This document shows positions 1-10,999 of a stretch of DNA of 64,000 nt, one piece after another (the stretch's first letter is position 1; every line of letters begins with the position of its first letter). Below the pieces are notes generated by a model. The model was given only the letters and a program-made list of their open reading frames with translations, had not been told where the DNA came from and did no database searches. The translations under genes and the position numbers were made by a program. The DNA comes from Orychophragmus violaceus (Eukaryota > Streptophyta > Magnoliopsida > Brassicales > Brassicaceae). The stretch spans positions 62,579,330 to 62,643,329 of the forward strand of contig CM058232.1 of NCBI GenBank assembly GCA_030180135.1, written 5' to 3'.

Positions 1-1
1 G

Positions 2-3000
2 ACTGCAGAGCCCAACTTGAGGAAAGCCAGGGACCCCAACGTACTTATGGTGCAAAAGGGCAAAGGCTTTAAGAAATCCTCTGCCAAGGACAAGGGAAAG
101 GCTAAGGCTGTTCAAGTCTCGGACAAGGACACGCCAAAGCCCAAGCCCAAGTCCAAGGCTGGGCCTACTGACATCTGCAGGTTCTGCAAAGAACCAGGGC
201 ATTGGAGGAGAGAATGTAAGAAATTCCTAGAAGGTCTAAAGGAATTGAAGAAGAAGACTCTGGAGACTTCTTCATCAGGTATTTTTGTTATAGAAGTTAA
301 TACAACTACTTCTGATAATACCTCATGGGTTATGGATACTGGTTGTGGGGCTCATATTTGTACTAATATGCAGGCACTCAGCAACAGTAGGAAGCTGAAG
401 CAAGGACAAGTGGAGCTACGAGTTGGGAATGGAGCGAAAGTTCCTGCACTAGCTGTAGGCACATACTTGTTGTCTTTACCTTCGGGATTGGTTTTAGAAC
501 TTAATAACTGTTATTTTGTACCTGCGATAAGCAGAAATATTATTTCAGTTTCTTTGTTGGATTTGGAAGGTTATGATTTTTCAGTTAAGAATAAATTATG
601 TTCCTTCAATCGCAATAATTTGTTCTACGGTTGTGCCCCTCTTACGAATGGGCTTTACATACTTGATCAATCCGCGCCAATTTATAACATTAATACCAAA
701 CGGTTCAAACCTAATGAGGAGAACCGAACGTTTCTATGGCATTGTCGTTTAGGGCACATAAGTGAGAAACGCATTAAGAGGCTCCATTCGAATGGACTTC
801 TTGGCTCATTTGACTTTGAGTCATGTGAGAAATGCGAATCCTGTCTGATGGGCAAAATGACGCGGGCCCCCTTTAATAAACCCAACGAGAGGGCCAGTGA
901 CTTATTGGGCCTGATACACACTGATGTGTGTGGCCCAATGTCCACAAATGCAAGAGGAAACTATCAGTACTTCATTACCTTCACTGATGATTTCAGCAGG
1001 TATGGATATGTTTATTTAATGAAACATAAGTCTGAATCGTTTGAGAAATTCAGAGAATTCCAAAATGAAGTACAGAACCAACTTGGCAAAAGCATTAAAG
1101 CTCTTCGGTCCGACCGAGGAGGAGAATACTTGAGCCAAGAGTTCAGTGATCATCTGAGAGAGTGTGGGATAGTTTCCCAACTCACTCCTCCTGGAACACC
1201 TCAATGGAATGGTGTATCTGAGAGGAGGAATCGAACCTTATTGGATATGGTTCGGTCTATGATGAGTCACACAGACCTTCCAATATTCCTTTGGGGATAT
1301 GCTCTGCTAACAGCAGTGTTCACTCTAAATAGAGCGCCATCAAAAGCAGTAGCTAAGACACCATATGAATTATGGACTGGGGAAGCTCCAGTGCTGTCTT
1401 ATCTTAGAATTTGGGGTTGTGAAGCCTATGTCAAGAGATTGATCTCTGACAAGCTTACACCAAAGTCTGATAAATGCTACTTCATTGGTTATCCGAAGGA
1501 GACCAAGGCTTATTACTTCTACCTACGTTCCGAGAACAAGATTTTTGTTGCCCGGGATTGTAATTTTCTTGAGAGGGAGTTTCTCTCTAAGAAAAACAGT
1601 GGGAGTAAGGTACTGCTTGAAGAAATTCAAGATGAACAGGATACTGCTCAACCTAATGAGGAAGAGCAGCAAGAGGACCTACAAGAAATTGTAGAGCCTG
1701 AACCTGTGGTACCTGAAGTTCGAAGATCCGGGAGGATCCGTCACGAACCCGAGAGATATCAAGGATTCCTCGTGACTAACTGTCATGATCTTCTGATCAT
1801 TGATGGTGATGAACCATCGAACTTCAATCAAGCCATGATGGGCCCAGATTCCTCTAAGTGGCGTAAGGCCACTGATTCCGAAATGGACTCCATGTCGGTC
1901 AACCAAGTGTTTTCGTTGGTTGACTTACCCGCTGGTGTAAAAGCCATCGAGTGCAAATGGATCTTCAAGAAGAAGATTGACGTGGATGGGAATGTCCAGA
2001 TTTATAAAGCCAGGTTGGTGGCAAAAGGTTTCAGGCAAGTTCACGGTGTGGATTATGATGAAACCTATTCCCAGTGGCTATGATGAAATCTATTCGGATT
2101 CTACTAGCAACTGCAGCTTTTCATGATTATGAAATTTGGCAGATGGACGTGAAAAACCGCCTTCCTGAATGGAATTCTGGAAGAGGATGTGTATATGACA
2201 CAACCTGACGGTTACATAGATCCAAAGAATGCTGGGAAAGTATGCAAGCTTCATAAATCCATTTATGGATTGAAGCAAGCATCGAGGAGCTGGAATCTTC
2301 GTTTTGATGAAGCGATCAAGCAATTTGACTTCATCAGAAACGAAGAAGAACAATGCGTGTATAAGAAGACTAGTGGGAGCAAGATAGTATTTCTTATTCT
2401 GTATGTCGATGACATACTGCTTCTCGGAAACGACGTACCAATGCTGCGGTCGGTAAAGGACTGGCTTGGAAGTTGTTTTTCCATGAAAGACATGGGTGAA
2501 GCCGCATACGTTCTTGGAATCCGGATCTACCGGGATAGATCTAAAAGGCTGATAGGCTTGTGTCAAGATTCATACATTGACAAAGTCCTGCATAGATTCA
2601 GCATGGCAGATTCCAAGAAGGGCTTCACGCCAATGGTACATGGCACAACGCTAAGCAAGAAGCAGAGCCCTACGACGGCTTCTGAGCTTGAGCGCATGAA
2701 GAATATTCCTTATGCATCTGCAATAGGATCTGTCATGTATGCCATGACTTGCACTCGTCCTGATGTTGCTTATGCATTGAGCATGACGAGTAGATACCAG
2801 TCAAATCCAGGTGAAAACCCCTGGATTGCCGTCAAGAATATCCTGAAGTATCTAAGACATACTAAGGATAAGTTCTTGGTGTACGGCGGAAGTAATGTGC
2901 TTGAAGTCAGTGGATTCACGGACGCAAGTTTCCAGACAGACCAAGATGATTTCCGGTCACAGTCCGATTATATCTTTTGTCTGAATGGCGGTGCAATCAG

Positions 3001-3385
3001 TTGGAGAAGCTCCAAGCAAGACACCGTTGCTGATTCCACTACAGAAGCTGAATATGTCGCCGCCTCAGAAGCAGCGAAGGAAGCTGTTTGGATACGAAAG
3101 TTCATTATTGAACTAGGTGTGATACCGAATGCGGCTGAGCCTCTGGTACTGTTTTGTGATAACAATGGTGCTATAGCTCAGGCAAAGGAACCAAGATCAC
3201 ACCAGAAATCCAAGCATATACTAAGAAGATTTCACTTGATACGTGACATCATTAATAGAAAGGAAGTCAAGATCAGCCGAGTTCCGACAGATGATAATGT
3301 CGCTGATCCGTTGACAAAGCCACTCCCAAGGCCTAAGCTCGAGTACCTGACTGAAGCTGTAGGCATTAGAGACATTGAAATGTAA
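2..3385 (+). pseudogene. Copia-1 gag-pol polyprotein, 5'-partial, frameshifted
   Basis: Polyprotein of a copia element: Gag C-terminus with a CCHC zinc knuckle (CRFCKEPGHWRREC), aspartic protease (WVMDTGCGAH), HHCC and DDE integrase (IHTDVCGP, RSDRGGEY, NGVSERRNR), reverse transcriptase (YVDDILLLG) and RNase H (GFTDASFQTD, STTEAEYVAAS). The frame is open from base 2. Compared with Copia-4 one base is missing near 2071, so the frame meets TGA at 2081-2083. One extra A near 2150-2155 restores the original frame, which then stays open to the TAA at 3383-3385. The break lies in the reverse transcriptase, so a full Pol cannot be made without recoding. Otherwise the sequence is well preserved, which points to recent inactivation. 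Confidence 0.93.
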
Positions 3386-4234
3386 TCTAAATTTGAGTGG
3401 GAGTTTGAGGGCTTTATTTAGTTATTGATATGTTCTTGTAAAACATTTAAGATGTTTAATAAAATCATTTTTCAAGATTATTTTAACTGTGATGAAATAA
3501 TCGTTCCAAAATGATATGAACCATTTTATAGGTCATCGAAGTAAGTGACTTGATCTTGAGTCATCAAAGTCATTTAGCTTGATCATGAGACCCTATATTT
3601 GATAGATGGCTTATATCATCCTGTCCCTAGTCGAAGGTTGTTGAAATTGGAACACCAACAACCGCGTGAGACTAGATTGGTATGTGACTTATGACTAAGT
3701 CTCAGGATGTCATAGATGCACGGCATCAAAGTCAGTACATAGGTGTATGTTGGGGTACATACGACCGGACAAGACCCGCTTATAAGAACTCTTCAGGATA
3801 TTTATATCTGTGTCATAAGAGATTCTTACTACGACTATAGAGTATAGTCCTTAGACCTGAGTTCGCATGCATGTGACTGCACATGAACTGATGCACTTTG
3901 ATCATTGTCTAACGCTGTCGTTATGTGATATTTATAAGGACCTTGTTTGGGTGTATTATGAAATGAGTAGTTTACAGTGATGGAACAAAACGGGATTTGT
4001 CCCTCCAATATAAATGGAGTGAATATCTCTAGGCCAATCGGAGATTTGAATACTGGAAAATGCATGGCCATGCTCAAACGGACTGTCCCGAGTCGTTTGG
4101 ATTGTCAGTATCAAATCAGAGTCCGATGAACAAGATTAGGCTTTATAAGGATGACACTCATCTTGCCTTATGACTAATCGAGATATTGAGACAAAAGGAA
4201 TATGAATACAGAGATTCCAGTACAAGTGGGAGAT
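3386..4234 (+). other. Copia-1 3' non-coding region and polypurine tract
   Basis: About 850 bp with no convincing frame between the pol stop and the LTR. Counterparts of similar length follow Copia-2 (6220-7042) and Copia-4 (29594-30448). The block around 3830-3870 holds a small stem-loop (ACTATA-GAG-TATAGT) that is unchanged in all three. A purine-rich tract, ACAAGTGGGAGAT, ends at 4234 just before the LTR and is the likely plus-strand primer. Confidence 0.8.
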
Positions 4235-4871
4235 TGTTGGAATTATGTCCAGTAATCTCTGTACTGTCTCTAGAAAGTAAGAGTATGTCAATGATCAGAC
4301 ATAAGTCATATAATACTGGGGGTCATGATGGCTTGCTAGAGTCCGCTCATGATCTATAAGTCTTGGACTTATTGCCTTTATTATATGATCCCATATGGGT
4401 CACACGCCTAAGCTAACAGGAAACTATAAGGGAACGGTTCAGCAGAAGTACGGTAAAAGTGCTACGCATTTACTATACTTAGAGAGATTAAAGGGCCTGA
4501 TTAAATCTAAGGGATTTAATCAGACTGAGACTTGGGCCCAAAAGCCCATGAGAACTAGACAAGAGTTTTATAACTAAAACTAAACCTAGCTCTTTTTCGC
4601 TCAGCCTCTTCTGCGCCTCCCTCTCTCTCTCTCTGCGCCTCCCTTCCTTCTGGTCTAGCAGCCAATTTCCTGAAGTGTGCGTGTGTGAACCTCTGGAGGA
4701 GCTGTCCCTTGGCGGTTCTGCTGATCTCTGACAATACCTCTCTAATCCGCTGCATAAACAAGGTATTAGGTGAGATCCCTTTATGTTTCTGCAAGAGAAC
4801 CTAGATCCAATATGTTTAGGTGAGTTTAATCTGACAGAATTAAACCAGGACAAACACTAAAAAATCCATCA
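4235..4871 (+). repeat. Copia-1 3' LTR (637 bp)
   Basis: It begins TGTTGGAATT, ends TCCATCA and is exactly as long as the Copia-4 LTRs. The first 160 bp are nearly identical to Copia-4 and the middle is diverged. It contains stem-loops equivalent to those of Copia-4, for example CTGATTAAAT pairing with ATTTAATCAG near 4498-4525, and a splice-donor-like AAG/GTATTA at 4760-4768. A short CT-rich stretch lies near 4616-4640. Confidence 0.92.
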
Positions 4872-4872
4872 A

Positions 4873-6219
4873 ATTCATGGTATTGACTATGATGAAACCT
4901 ATTCCCCAGTCGCTATGCTTAAATCCATTCGGATTCTTCTAGAGATTGCTGCTCATTATGACTATGAGATTTGGCAAATGGATGTCAAAACCGCATTCCT
5001 GAATGGTATTCTGGAAGAGGATGTGTATATGACACAGCCTGAAGGTTTTGTCGATCCTAAGAACGCTGGGAAGGTATGCAAGCTTCATAAATCCATTTAT
5101 GGATTGAAGCAAGCATCACATAGTTGGAATCTTTGTTTTGATGAAGCAGTAAAACAATTTGGTTTCATCAAGAACGAAGAGGAACCATGTGTTTACAGTA
5201 AGACTAGTGGGAGCAAAATTGCGTTTCTTGTACTGTATGTCGATGACATACTCCTCCTCGGTAATGACGTTCCGTTGCTTCAGTCTGTTAAGACTTGGCT
5301 CAGAAGTTGTTTTTCCATGAAAGACATGGGAGAAGCCGCGTATATTCTTGGAATCAGAATCTATAGAGATAGAATGAACAGGCTGATTGGATTGTGCCAG
5401 GACACTTATATCGATAAGGTACTGCACAGATTCAGGATGCATGATTCCAATAAGGGCTTCATACCGATGTCTCATGGCACTAGTCTCAGCAAGAAGCAGT
5501 GTCCGGCGACACATGCTGAGCGAGAACGCATGAATAGGATTCCTTATGCTTCTGCAATAGGATCTATTATGTATGCCATGCTCTGCACTCGTCCAGATGT
5601 AGCTTACGCGTTAAGCATGACGAGTAGATACCAATCTGATCCAGGTGAAGTTCACTGGACAGCTGTCAAGAATATTCTCAAGTATTTGAGACATACTAAG
5701 GATAAATTCCTGGTGTATGGAGGAAGTGAAGAACTTGTGGTGAATGGATTCACCGATGCGAGTTTTCAGACGGACAGAGACGATTTCCGATCACAGTCTG
5801 GATATGTCTTCTGTCTAAATGGCGGTGCAGTGAGCTGGAAGAGCTCTAAGCAGAATACTGTTGCTGATTCCACGACAGAAGCTGAATATGTTGCTGCTTC
5901 AGAAGCGGCAAAGGAAGCTGTTTGGATCAAGAAGTTCATGACTGAACTTGGTGTGGTTCCTAGTATCTTGGAGCCAGTGGCTTTGTTTTGTGACAACAAT
6001 GGAGCCATTGCTCAAGCAAAAGAACCCAGGTCACACCAGAAGTCCAAACACGTGGAGAGGAGATATCACATGATTTGTGATATCGTCAATAGAGGTGATG
6101 TGAAGATCAGCCGAGTTCCGATAGACGAGAATGTCGCTGATCCTCTGACCAAGTCACTCCCAAGGCCTAAGCATGAGAGTCATTCGACTGCTGTAGGCAT
6201 TAGAGATCTTAAGATGTAA
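4873..6219 (+). pseudogene. Copia-2 pol fragment: reverse transcriptase and RNase H
   Basis: Open frame from 4873 beginning IHGIDYDETYSPVAM, the conserved stretch before the first catalytic Asp of copia reverse transcriptase (WQMDVKTAFLNG). YVDDILLLG and RNase H motifs (GFTDASFQTD, STTEAEY, CDNNGAIAQA) follow, and the frame ends at TAA 6217-6219. No internal stop or shift is visible. It is a fragment only because Copia-1 interrupts it, and the upstream part should lie beyond the left edge of the window. The protein is clearly related to Copia-1/4 but more diverged than those two are from each other. Confidence 0.92.
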
Positions 6220-7042
6220 TCTTGATTCTAGTGGGAGTTTTAGTTTTGTTTTAGTTATAATAAGACGCTCTTGTAAACATTTTTTTGGAAATGTTTAATG
6301 AAATTTGATTTCAGCATTATTTATTGTGATCCAAATAATGGTCCCAAAATAAGTTTATGACATATTATAGGTCATCAAGTTGAGGACTTGATCATGAAAC
6401 CCTATAAGTTAATAAATTATTTTTTGTCTCTGGTCGAGGCTGTCAAAGTGGGACACTGACAACCGCGAGAGACTAGATTGTGAGGTGACTGTTGGCTAAG
6501 TTTCATGGAGCCAATGATATGATTATCGCAGTCAGTCACATAGATATATGTTAGTGAACATATGATCGGACATGACCCGCTAATGAGAAGTCTACAAGAT
6601 AGTTATATATGTGTCATAAGAGGTTCTCATTACGACTATAGAGTATAGTCCTTAGACCTGAGTTCATCATGCTTTCTTGCATATGAATTGGTACATTTTG
6701 ACTTTGTCAAACGTCGACCCGTAACTGGCGACTATAACGGCACTTTTCAAGTATATCATGAAGTGTGCGTTGAAACAGGGATGGAACAAGATGGGATTTG
6801 TCCCTCCTGTATAACGGGAGATAAATATCTCAGGGCCTATCGAAGATTGAATACTAAGAGAATGTGTGGCCGCACTCAAACGAACTGTAGTTCAGTTGTT
6901 TGTAATGTTTCAGTATGAGATCAGGATTTCGATAAACATGATGTTGGCTTAATAAGGATGACACCAATCTTGCCTTATGCCAAATCGAGATATAGAGTCA
7001 AAAGGATTATAGGAATTGATGATTCCAGTACAAGTGGGAGAT
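6220..7042 (+). other. Copia-2 3' non-coding region and polypurine tract
   Basis: No gene is visible. It is collinear with the tails of Copia-1 and Copia-4: the ACTATA-GAG-TATAGT stem-loop near 6630-6650, GGGATTTGTCCC near 6794-6805, and the polypurine tract ACAAGTGGGAGAT ending at 7042. Confidence 0.75.
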
Positions 7043-7683
7043 TGTTGGGATAGTGTCCTGAAATCACACTCGTACTCACTCCTGATGATAGTTGTGTGTC
7101 AAGATCAGACATTCGTATAATACTGGGCGGTTGCAATGTTTTGCTAGAATCCTCTTGCAATCTGTAAGTTGTATACTTACTGCCAGTATTATATAATCCT
7201 ATAGGGTCACACACCTAAGCAAACTGGAAGCTACGAAATAGGAATGATCATTATGGCAATGATCATATTGATGTGTATTGGATACACATTATAATCGATA
7301 TAATGGTGTTGTGTCGATTGACACAGTTTGTGTGTCGGTCGACACAGTTCGGGTTTTCGGAAAGGCTTTCCGAATTAAGACTTAATTAAGTCTGGCCCGT
7401 TAAGCAAGTTTAGGTCGAATAAAACTTAAGAGTTTCGACCGAAACAGTGAGCCGTCGACTTTTCTTGATAGAAAGAGTAGAAACACCAGATAGATTCGAT
7501 TCCCTTTGATCCGGCACTAGCATCCCTTTTCCAGCTTGTGTGCATGTGTATCTGGTAGAGGCAAGGCACCTGCGTTGCTCCACTGATCTCGTTCACCATT
7601 CTCATTCCGCTGCCAGTTCAAAGGTAAGAACGAGGTTGGTTTTAATTCAATATATCAAACCCTATATCCTAGGAGATCCAACA
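7043..7683 (+). repeat. Copia-2 3' LTR (641 bp)
   Basis: Begins TGTTGGGATAG and ends GAGATCCAACA. The sequence between is largely different from Copia-4 but keeps the same arrangement of stem-loops (7116-7193). From about 7238 to 7390 there are further short palindromes, such as AATGATCATT twice, TGTGTCGATTGACACA, TGTGTCGGTCGACACA and CGGAAAG/CTTTCCG. A near-perfect splice-donor consensus, AAG/GTAAGA, sits at 7621-7629. Confidence 0.9.
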
Positions 7684-7684
7684 G

Positions 7685-8374
7685 AATGTTCTCTCCATAC
7701 TTCAAAGCTCACTTGACCAGCACCTATTGGAATCCTACTCATATTGTGTGACTTCCAAGGAGCTGTGGGATACTATTAAGAAGGTTTATGGGAATAAATC
7801 AAACCTGAGCCGAGTCTTTGAGGTTAAGTTGGCCATCAACAACCTCCAACAAGAAGATATGGAGTTTAAAGATCATTTTGGTAAATTTAGCTCACTGTGG
7901 GCAGAGTTGGAGATGTTAAGGCCACCAAGCAGTGATCCTTTGGTGTTACAAGAAAGAAGAGAGCATGATAAAGTCTTTGCTCTTCTGCTCACTTTGAACT
8001 CATCTTACAATGGGTTGATTAAGCACATTCTAAGGGCAGACACCTTGCTTGACTTGGATGATGTGTGTGGACAAATTCAGAAAGAGCAAGGCTCATTTGG
8101 GCTGTTCAAGGGCAAAGGTGAGCTAGTAACCGCAAACAAAGTGATGTATAAGACTGATGAGAGGCAGAACTATGGAGGTGACAAGAGAGGAGTCTTGATG
8201 TGTGATTTTTGCAAGAAGAGTGGGCATTTGAAAGATAGATGCTGGCGCCTTCATCCAAACTTCAGACCTACATCTCACAACAATCGCTTCAAAGATCAAA
8301 GGGCAAACTACTCTTATGATTTTTGCAAGAAGAGTGGGCATTTGAAAGATAGATGCTGGCGCCTTCATCTGTAA
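7685..8374 (+). pseudogene. Copia-3 gag fragment with a duplicated zinc knuckle
   Basis: Capsid part of a copia Gag (NVLSILQSS, LWDTIKKVYGN, LSRVFEVKLAINNL) closely resembling the Gag of Copia-7 at 50177-50560. It ends in a CCHC knuckle, CDFCKKSGHLKDRCW. A 52-bp stretch carrying the knuckle occurs twice, at 8204-8255 and 8318-8369, identical and in frame. The frame reaches a stop at 8372-8374 because the element breaks off at 8369/8370 into the Gypsy-F minisatellite. The 5' end is cut by Copia-2. It may be the left end of the same copia whose RNase H lies at 39120 (inference). Confidence 0.88.
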
Positions 8375-8496
8375 CCGTTCGTCGGTACGTCCGTAAGGTC
8401 GCCTGTACGACCGTAAGGTCGACCTTACGTCCTTAACCATTCTTCGGTACGTCCGTAAGTCTGTATGTAAGACCGTAAGGTCGACAGTACGACTGC
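8370..8496 (+). repeat. Gypsy-F LTR 1, left piece (truncated at its 5' side)
   Basis: CG-rich minisatellite with GTAACCGTTCGTCGGTACG and CGACCGTAAGGTCG modules, identical in type to the arrays in the Gypsy-F LTRs. It continues in register at 18281 once Athila-1 and one target copy are removed. The LTR start (TGTAGTATCC...) is missing: the sequence enters the array directly from Copia-3 gag, so this junction is a rearrangement and not an insertion end. Confidence 0.85.
8492..8496. other. Athila-1 target-site duplication, left copy (ACTGC)
   Basis: ACTGC immediately left of the LTR is repeated at 18276-18280 immediately right of the other LTR, which fixes both element ends. The target was the Gypsy-F LTR minisatellite. 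Confidence 0.93.
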
Positions 8497-9717
8497 TGAT
8501 AGGTTCTAAGTTTTCCCTATACTAAACTGCAAGTGAACAGCAATGTCAAAGTAGTATATAGGGTTATCGAATCCACAGGGACACTTGGTCTCAAGAGAAT
8601 CAAACTATAGGAATAAATACTAGAAATAAGCAAATAGTGAATGGAATAAATTGCGGTGCGAGAAAGTAAATCAGTAGCAGAGATTAACGGTTGTGAAGCA
8701 AGTAATTAAAAGCGTCAAGCCTAGGGTATTCTCAGGAAATCAGACAAGCAGACAGTTCATTCAGCAAGGATCTAATTAAGAACGGTTCTAGAACTCAAAA
8801 CACAGATATAGAATTAACCAAATTCCTTTGCGATAATTCTCTAAGTCTAAGTGCAGCAAACCAAACTTTCGTTTGCGAGAACTAACAGATTAAACTAGCA
8901 ATAAGTCCAAGTTTGATATGTTCACAATTATCCTAAACCAAACTTCCGTTTGCGCAAAGTTTAATTGCCCAATTTAATTAGTTCAGATTCCTAAACCCCA
9001 CTTCCGTGACGTATTTAGCAACCTAAGATCTAGATTCTAATTGATCAGGTTAGAACTAGCTTTAAGCACAATTAAATTGAAGAACAGATATAGTTATGAA
9101 TCCTTAACTGAATTTGAACAAGTCTAGCAAGTCATGAAATCCTATGTTAGAAACCCTAAACCTAACTAGGAATCTACTCAGACATAGATAATGAAAACAT
9201 AATCATAGAATGAATAAATTGCATAAAAGAATAAGAGTAAAAGGGGTTCGAAATCTTCTCCAAATACAGATGATGTAACAGGTTCAGATCAGCCCCAAAA
9301 AGCTCTAAAATCCTCTGCTCTTAATTATCAAAGTGTATTGTAAAAAGTATAAAGCGTATCTAATAAAAACACTAAAAACTCTAATATATAGGCATAATCT
9401 CGGCCAACGGCTTCTTTGTAAATATCAGGAACTTCTGGATCAAAGTGCAAATTCTTCACTCTTCTAAACCGCCGAGTTTTTGGCCCATCTCGCTGGTGCA
9501 TCGATCGATGCTAGAGTGCAACGATCGACACCTTCCTCTGTTTCGGACAGTGAACTCTATCTCTCGGCCAAACACTCCAAAAATCTCCAAAATGCTCCAT
9601 TATCTCCAATTCAGCTCCAAACCTGATTATACCTGTAAAAGACTCTAAAAGAACACAAAAGACACTAAAAACACACTTATATCATGGTCTAAAACTAGTA
9701 AAAACCATGATATATCA
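8497..9717 (-). repeat. Athila-1 3' LTR (1221 bp)
   Basis: Plus-strand copy of the LTR at 17054-18275, with terminal TGATA/TATCA. On the coding strand it begins with an inverted repeat whose arms are ATATCATGGT and its complement (plus 9679-9688 and 9704-9713). A TATA-like CCTATATATTA lies on the minus strand near 9383-9393. Two GATCG palindrome units lie at 9497-9531. Confidence 0.93.
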
Positions 9718-10999
9718 ACTCCCCCACACTTAGCCTTTGCTTGCCCTCAAGCAAAACAGAGAACTAGAACATGGTGAAGAGGTTTGAAAACTCTTCAGAA
9801 ACTCATTTCATCCTAGAAGCTACAATACTCAGATTCCCCTTAGTAAACCACTGCAAGAATCAATCACAGGATATCAAGACCAACATGTACTTCCCCCACA
9901 CTTAGCAACTGTCCTAGGTAAACTCCACAATCACATTCAAGCATTCAAATTCTCCCTACTGACTTCTGCAAGTATTTAAGTGCGGTCTCACCTAAGGAGT
10001 ATCGATCTAAAGGCACATGGATTCTTACCTTATCAGCTCTAGACCACCATACTATCTTTCTCTAGTCCCTTTCTTCTCTTTCCCTTCTTTAACAACTGAT
10101 TTTTCCCCACTGGGTATCATTTTATTTTATTTATCAGTGTTCTTCCCGTTATGGGGTGTACTTTGGACACATTCCATGGATCACATGAGAGATAATAGTG
10201 TTTGCTACTATTCCCATGACCACTTCGGAGTTACTAACTCATCCTCAGTTTATTATTTTTTTTTTTACTTTACAGAAGGGGAGAAGGGGACTAAATAGGA
10301 CAGGTTTACAGGCTGTGTCAGAACTAACAGGGAATCCGTCATAAAGCATACCAAGCCCTTAGGTGAGAAATCTAAGTCAGTATTAAGGGTGAAGTCAGTA
10401 AAAGGATCCTCTGATACCTGAAGTGATGTGGGTGTTCCCAGTAGGTTGATCTGTGATGGGGTTTTCTAATAGTCATAGATAGATCCTGCAACTTCATCCC
10501 AATGGTTACTTAAGTTCCTGCAAGTCTTGTAAATCTTCTCAGAAAATCATAGTTTCTTACTTAAACAATTTTGACTCAATAAAACAAAATTTTTTTTGAA
10601 AAACGGACTGACTCTTAAGAAAACAGAAAACAAAAGTCAGTAGCACCTCCCCCACACTTAAGACACACTGTCCCCAGTAGTGTCCAGCGAAGGATCGGTA
10701 AAAAGAAAGAAAAATTTGAAAAGGTGAAGTTATGTCTGTCGGGTTACCTCTGTCGCTGAGCATCGACCGATGCACTGCGATTCCTTTCGTGTTGTGACGA
10801 TCGACACAGAAGTGCGTCGATCGCTGCACTGCGAATTAGCCGAGACCTGCAAACATAAACTCACCAGAAACAAAAACAAACGTAAAATCCTAACAAAAAC
10901 ACCAAAAAAGAAAAAGAAAAACACTAATACCTAATGGTGGGTTGCCTCCCACCCAGCGCTTGTTTAAGGTCAATAGCTTGACCGGACGGATGAGATCTT
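9718..10999 (-). other. Athila-1 3' non-coding region with polypurine tract
   Basis: About 1.28 kb between the integrase stop and the 3' LTR with no env-like frame. On the minus strand the polypurine tract reads AAGTGTGGGGGAG next to the LTR (plus 9719-9731). A second CCCCCACACTTA occurs at 9894-9905 and a third at 10649-10660. GATCG palindrome units cluster at 10748-10835. The corresponding region of Athila-2 (52234-53590) is strongly similar. Confidence 0.75.

Larger units (their letters stand above)
1..4871 (+). mobile_element. Copia-1: 3' portion of a Ty1/copia LTR retrotransposon
   Basis: The window opens inside gag. The element runs through protease, integrase, reverse transcriptase and RNase H, a 0.85-kb non-coding tail, a polypurine tract and a 637-bp 3' LTR. 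It is a close relative of the intact Copia-4 at 23357-31085, with the same domain order and near-identical protein. Its right end abuts reverse transcriptase codons of another copia (Copia-2), so it was inserted into that element. The 5' LTR and the left target duplication lie outside the window. Confidence 0.95.
4872..7683 (+). mobile_element. Copia-2: 3' half of a second copia element
   Basis: Reverse transcriptase codons resume immediately after the Copia-1 LTR and continue to RNase H, a non-coding tail, a polypurine tract and a 641-bp LTR. The first five bases, AATTC at 4872-4876, should be the right copy of the Copia-1 target duplication. The LTR's right end abuts gag codons of Copia-3, so Copia-2 was itself inserted into Copia-3. 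Confidence 0.92.

Noticed and set aside
4555..4853. Minus-strand frames across the Copia-1 LTR
   Set aside because: They are chance frames produced by a CT-rich stretch and are not kept in the related LTR.
9170..9181. AAACCCTAAACC words in Athila LTRs (near 9151, 17710) taken as interstitial telomere repeats
   Set aside because: Only one or two units occur, within conserved LTR sequence; similar CT-rich AAACCCTA stretches are common in plant leaders.
10017..10298. A 93-codon plus-strand frame with hydrophobic stretches
   Set aside because: It is antisense to Athila-1 in a non-coding region, and the matching Athila-2 segment (52545-52800) does not preserve it.
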